Part shown: positions 62,201 through 64,000 of the stretch, one piece after another
Position numbering within the stretch: the first letter of the stretch is position 1
How the letters are laid out: each line of letters opens with the position of its first letter
Source: Chryseobacterium lathyri
GTDB taxonomy: Bacteria; Bacteroidota; Bacteroidia; Flavobacteriales; Weeksellaceae
DNA length: 64,000 bases
Assembly (NCBI RefSeq): GCF_003290185.1
Contig: NZ_QNFY01000014.1
Coordinates: 62,001 to 126,000, forward strand
Direction of reading: 5' to 3'
Position numbers and translations under genes: made by a program
Notes under the pieces: generated by a model
Told to the model about the DNA's origin: nothing
What the model saw: the letters and a program-made list of their open reading frames with translations, nothing else
Databases searched by the model: none

Positions 62201-64000
62201 GTTCCTAACGAGAGTATTCTCAAACAGTGGGTGGAAACAATTTTTGAAACCATTCCTCATGCCAAACTAAATGTACTGGGAAACCTGGGTAAAGACTATG
62301 ATCTCTCAAAGTTTAATAACAAGGACGGAGAGATTACCATCGTTACCTATGAAGGCTTTAATAATATCGGTTTTTCCGAAAATATTACACAAGAACTGGC
62401 TTCCAGATTTTCTTATATTTCAGAAAGTGAACTGAAAAGTGTTAATTCCATTAGTGAAAGGGATTTTCAGAAAGAACTGGAGAAAGAAAAAGAACTGGAG
62501 GGAAAAATGAAGCGTGGCAAAATCTATGATTGGGAAGATTTTGGCTTTGACCATCTGACGTATGATGAAGTCCATAATGCCAATCATATTGTCGGAAAAG
62601 TTAGAATAGAAGACCGTAGATTTGCTTCGGATTTCAGAAGCCAAAACCAGCAAACTTCCAAACTGGGAATCAATACCTGGATGGCGGCGCAATACATTCA
62701 GGACAAAAATGATGGAAGAAATGTAACGCTGCTTTCCGCTACCCCTTTTACCAATAAGCCTTTAGAATATTATTCCATTTTATCCCTGATCGCCAATAAA
62801 CGTCTGGAAGAGTCCGGTTACTTCAATGTCAATACATTTTTTGAAACCTTTATGGAGGCAGATAATGATATGGAAATTGATGCCAAAGGTGATGTGAAAT
62901 TCAAAGCCAACGTGCGTAGGTTCAAGAATAATTCGCTGTTTCAGCAATTGCTTTCCGAATTTATTGATATTAAAGGGGAAGAAGATAATCCAGAACTGAA
63001 GCGTCCCAATAAAATCAACAAAGAATATAAAATTGAGCAAAATGATCTGACGAAAGAGCAATATGATCTACTCAATGAAAGCTTTAGTGAAACAGAGAAA
63101 GGAGCCATCCTTACTCATATCCTTAATGCCCGGTTGATTGCCATTTCTCCATATCTGTCGATTTATTATGATGGAGAAGAACCTTCTGTACAGGAATTTA
63201 TAGAGAATTCTCCGAAGCTAAGGCAGACGATGCAGCTGATCCGGCAGAATAAAAAAGACATTCCGGATTCAGGACAAATTATTTATTCAGAATTAGCCGT
63301 TGCAGAATTTCCAAAGCTGAAAGAATATCTCATTAATGAAGTTGGTTATAGACCGGAGGAAATTGGAATTATTACTGGAGCAACCAGTAAACCGGGTAGG
63401 TTAAAGATTCAGGATGACTTTAATGCAGGAAAAATAAAAGTAATCATAGGCAGCGAAGCCATTCAGGAAGGAATGAACCTTCAGGAAAATACAACTGATC
63501 TGTACCTCCTTTCTTTACCGTATAATTTTACTTCTTTACGGCAGGTGGAAGGACGAATATGGAGACAGGGGAACAGGAATGAAAATGTCCGTGTCAATTT
63601 TATGCTGACCAATGACAGTATTGATGTTTTTATGCTTCAAAAATTGCAGGCTAAGCAGGCAAGATATTTAGAAGCCATGAAAAAAGGGGCGGATGTATTG
63701 GATGTTTCGGATATCAGTACCCAGGAGCTCAAGATATCAATCATTACCAATCCGGAAACAAGGGCTAATATTGAGATTGAACTGATGAAAAAACGGATTG
63801 AAAGTGAGAAAAATAAACACCTTGCGGATAGTGCCTTTGTATTAAGGAAATATGAGGATTTTATCAAAGTTCAGGAGGGAGTGACCAAAGCAGAGTATAG
63901 TTATAACAGGATTTTAGGGTACTCCAAAGAAGAAGGAGAGGACTCAGAATATTGGAAAAATCAGCTTCCATCTTATCAAAAAACGATAGAGCTGGCAAAA
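59198..64000 (+). CDS. Giant Toprim/N6-methylase/SNF2-helicase protein, 3' end outside the window
   Basis: The frame is open from GTG 59198 to the window end (1601 codons). The start overlaps the lipoprotein by 8 bp; no ATG precedes it after an in-frame stop at 59183. Residues 1-120 resemble a Toprim domain (IFLCLDGDRTGN), but the usual Glu site reads VFNSS, so it is probably degenerate. Residues about 125-250 are a Gly/Ser/Asn/Arg-rich linker. Then an N6 methylase: VLEPSVGTGNF near 350, NPPY at 424-427. Then an SNF2-type helicase: GFGKT 975-979, DEVH 1123-1126, EGRIWRQGNR near 1451. Such proteins are common in Bacteroidetes ICEs and are thought to process or protect incoming DNA. Confidence 0.85.
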   Translation, partial: MNENQLTYNIDDISIIEGNKNELIVFNSSKERDSFLELLKLNNQNNNRTLVAIHSGANTKKLINRYQNYEGKIFLCLDGDRTGNMITLKILTELNDKNIKDIRPLYGISESGNQSLSEYLENKLGLQNKNTILVEPKNSEDADLNNKRNGIPNTQHVGSQLSERNSGESLQRSQSEQNGNHPRGQAMGSNHAGNGLAGTGWSNLGSRGEGRSVDGTQPQNDEGNEERKHSVGGIVSGRALSNRSGLDLSHKNNEDVDILISKYSGQKLTNEQVAEVVSAACFVSKDNKIILNENLSPTDELKDICSQFKSGGTAKEGRGILDEYYTDSRIVDAVRNLIKDRFKNRQEISVLEPSVGTGNFLYAAKDLGIKTSITAFEINETTARIAKILHPEADIHLRSFETEFIDEKGGRKEFSEKYDLVIGNPPYGDHRGLYKGLGEEPKISKYEDYFVKRSLDSLKPGGILAMVLPSGWLNRQDQLKNAELMEGYRLPSGAFAGTAIGTDIIILRKDPQKISTDISSYFEINPEKILGETRQKTNRFGRQENYIYGNLEDALIRIEQLRGKKETERIGNLFEDLFLEAEEEPKITLQNKVSEVQPEKITDSEPGETNLTEVQEKVEQVLSSLNSVKFKSPAVVKEIEKYAKIQSQIVSKPKKFDQSQIDEILQKAEKIIQSQNEKNTEYRIQTKPELKKGVLKYQFLKSDEIVNASLHNSSELSKAQIEAFRDTNYEGVLNKNGKHHQYANFINGKWVHDFYYAEGNIYAKLEQLEIDFKDSFSDGYSETQYLKQKALLESVLPKPKSLDEIFISANHEFIHQFGLGYVEKEQWNSNSRQIETVMVSYNLAEKFKDFVSSLPSDAFAGSSSWEVRGFVDNETVTGSDKERNALVRERRKAAANDLFYKFLREELSDELRERFVKDFNRNYNNIHVPDYSKFPLFSKIHLNFKGRELKLTEVQKAGIGRQTTKGVGLLAHEVGFGKTLSGILSMHEAMERGNAKRPLIVVPNESILKQWVETIFETIPHAKLNVLGNLGKDYDLSKFNNKDGEITIVTYEGFNNIGFSENITQELASRFSYISESELKSVNSISERDFQKELEKEKELEGKMKRGKIYDWEDFGFDHLTYDEVHNANHIVGKVRIEDRRFASDFRSQNQQTSKLGINTWMAAQYIQDKNDGRNVTLLSATPFTNKPLEYYSILSLIANKRLEESGYFNVNTFFETFMEADNDMEIDAKGDVKFKANVRRFKNNSLFQQLLSEFIDIKGEEDNPELKRPNKINKEYKIEQNDLTKEQYDLLNESFSETEKGAILTHILNARLIAISPYLSIYYDGEEPSVQEFIENSPKLRQTMQLIRQNKKDIPDSGQIIYSELAVAEFPKLKEYLINEVGYRPEEIGIITGATSKPGRLKIQDDFNAGKIKVIIGSEAIQEGMNLQENTTDLYLLSLPYNFTSLRQVEGRIWRQGNRNENVRVNFMLTNDSIDVFMLQKLQAKQARYLEAMKKGADVLDVSDISTQELKISIITNPETRANIEIELMKKRIESEKNKHLADSAFVLRKYEDFIKVQEGVTKAEYSYNRILGYSKEEGEDSEYWKNQLPSYQKTIELAK
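59619..59936 (+). CDS. Small hypothetical protein nested in another frame of the helicase gene
   Basis: A 105-residue protein in the +1 frame relative to the surrounding giant gene. It starts at ATG 59619 (MQTLIINETEFPTLSTWDPN) and runs to the TAG at 59934-59936. The sequence is natural-looking, acidic and ends YPGELYPIDQD, while the overlapped segment of the giant protein is low-complexity. It could be a genuine dual-coding gene, or the giant frame could be a read-through of what were two genes. No family recognised. Confidence 0.6.
   Translation: MQTLIINETEFPTLSTWDPNFLNEILENLSKEANPSKTEITREDKLWAATMLEMDLQAQGGAIWEAEEKEDPLTEHNRRMMKEMKKENIPWAESYPGELYPIDQD

Overview
The window looks like Bacteroidota DNA of the Flavobacteriia type, close to Chryseobacterium or Elizabethkingia. 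The support is a SusC/SusD pair, RteC, a DUF6520 peptide, the PRTRC cassette, Bacteroidetes-type tra genes, TAnnTTTG promoter boxes and a near absence of Shine-Dalgarno sites. Genus is an inference. No rRNA, tRNA, CRISPR array, integrase or attachment site was seen. Most of the window (about 15.1-64 kb) is one conjugative element, either an ICE or a large conjugative plasmid, and neither of its ends is visible.

Layout. 1-2.9 kb: an AT-rich, translationally coupled cluster with a helical unknown protein (5' cut off), a T4 Rnl1-like RNA ligase and a Nudix/RNA-ligase fusion, probably an RNA-repair module. 3.0-3.6 kb: a small HTH protein facing a perfect operator-like palindrome, and a promoter that reads into a structured region without an initiating ORF. 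4.0-10.8 kb: SusC, SusD and an S9 peptidase, probably a peptide import and degradation unit. 10.9-13.1 kb, minus strand: a four-gene operon for a DUF6520 secreted Cys-containing peptide, a MauE-type membrane protein, a 55-residue Cys protein and a small lipoprotein. It is divergent from a TPR/AraC regulator, with a palindromic operator between them. 15.1-20.3 kb: RteC, excisionase-like and winged-helix proteins, a Rep-like protein followed by eight 17-bp iterons and AT-rich DNA, then a Toprim primase. 20.3-26.1 kb: a long leader with a boxA-like site, then ssb and the PRTRC genes. 26.1-36 kb: accessory genes, namely a PH-domain protein between two copies of a structured repeat, a DnaE/DinB polymerase pair divergent from a LexA-like repressor, a secreted nuclease, a YhcG-like nuclease and small unknowns. 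35.9-36.7 kb: a repeat-rich noncoding block, probably oriT or a centromere. 36.8-40 kb: MobC-like protein, a YadA-like surface protein and the relaxase. 40.1-55.7 kb: ParA and the transfer apparatus (TraE, F, G, J, K, L, M, N, the coupling ATPase and an M23 hydrolase). 55.7-64 kb: DUF3945-like proteins, a lipoprotein and a giant Toprim/N6-methylase/SNF2-helicase protein that runs off the end.

How it may work together: the relaxase and MobC-like protein would nick at the repeat-rich region, the VirD4-like ATPase and the TraG-TraN channel would export DNA, and Rep with iterons, primase, SSB and PRTRC could replicate the excised form. The LexA-like repressor with two polymerases would give damage-inducible mutagenesis. 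The least expected features are a J-domain inside the TraG/VirB4 ATPase, a complete gene nested in another frame of the giant helicase gene, the RNA-ligase pair with a Nudix domain, the iteron array, and four adjacent transfer proteins sharing a C-terminal motif.
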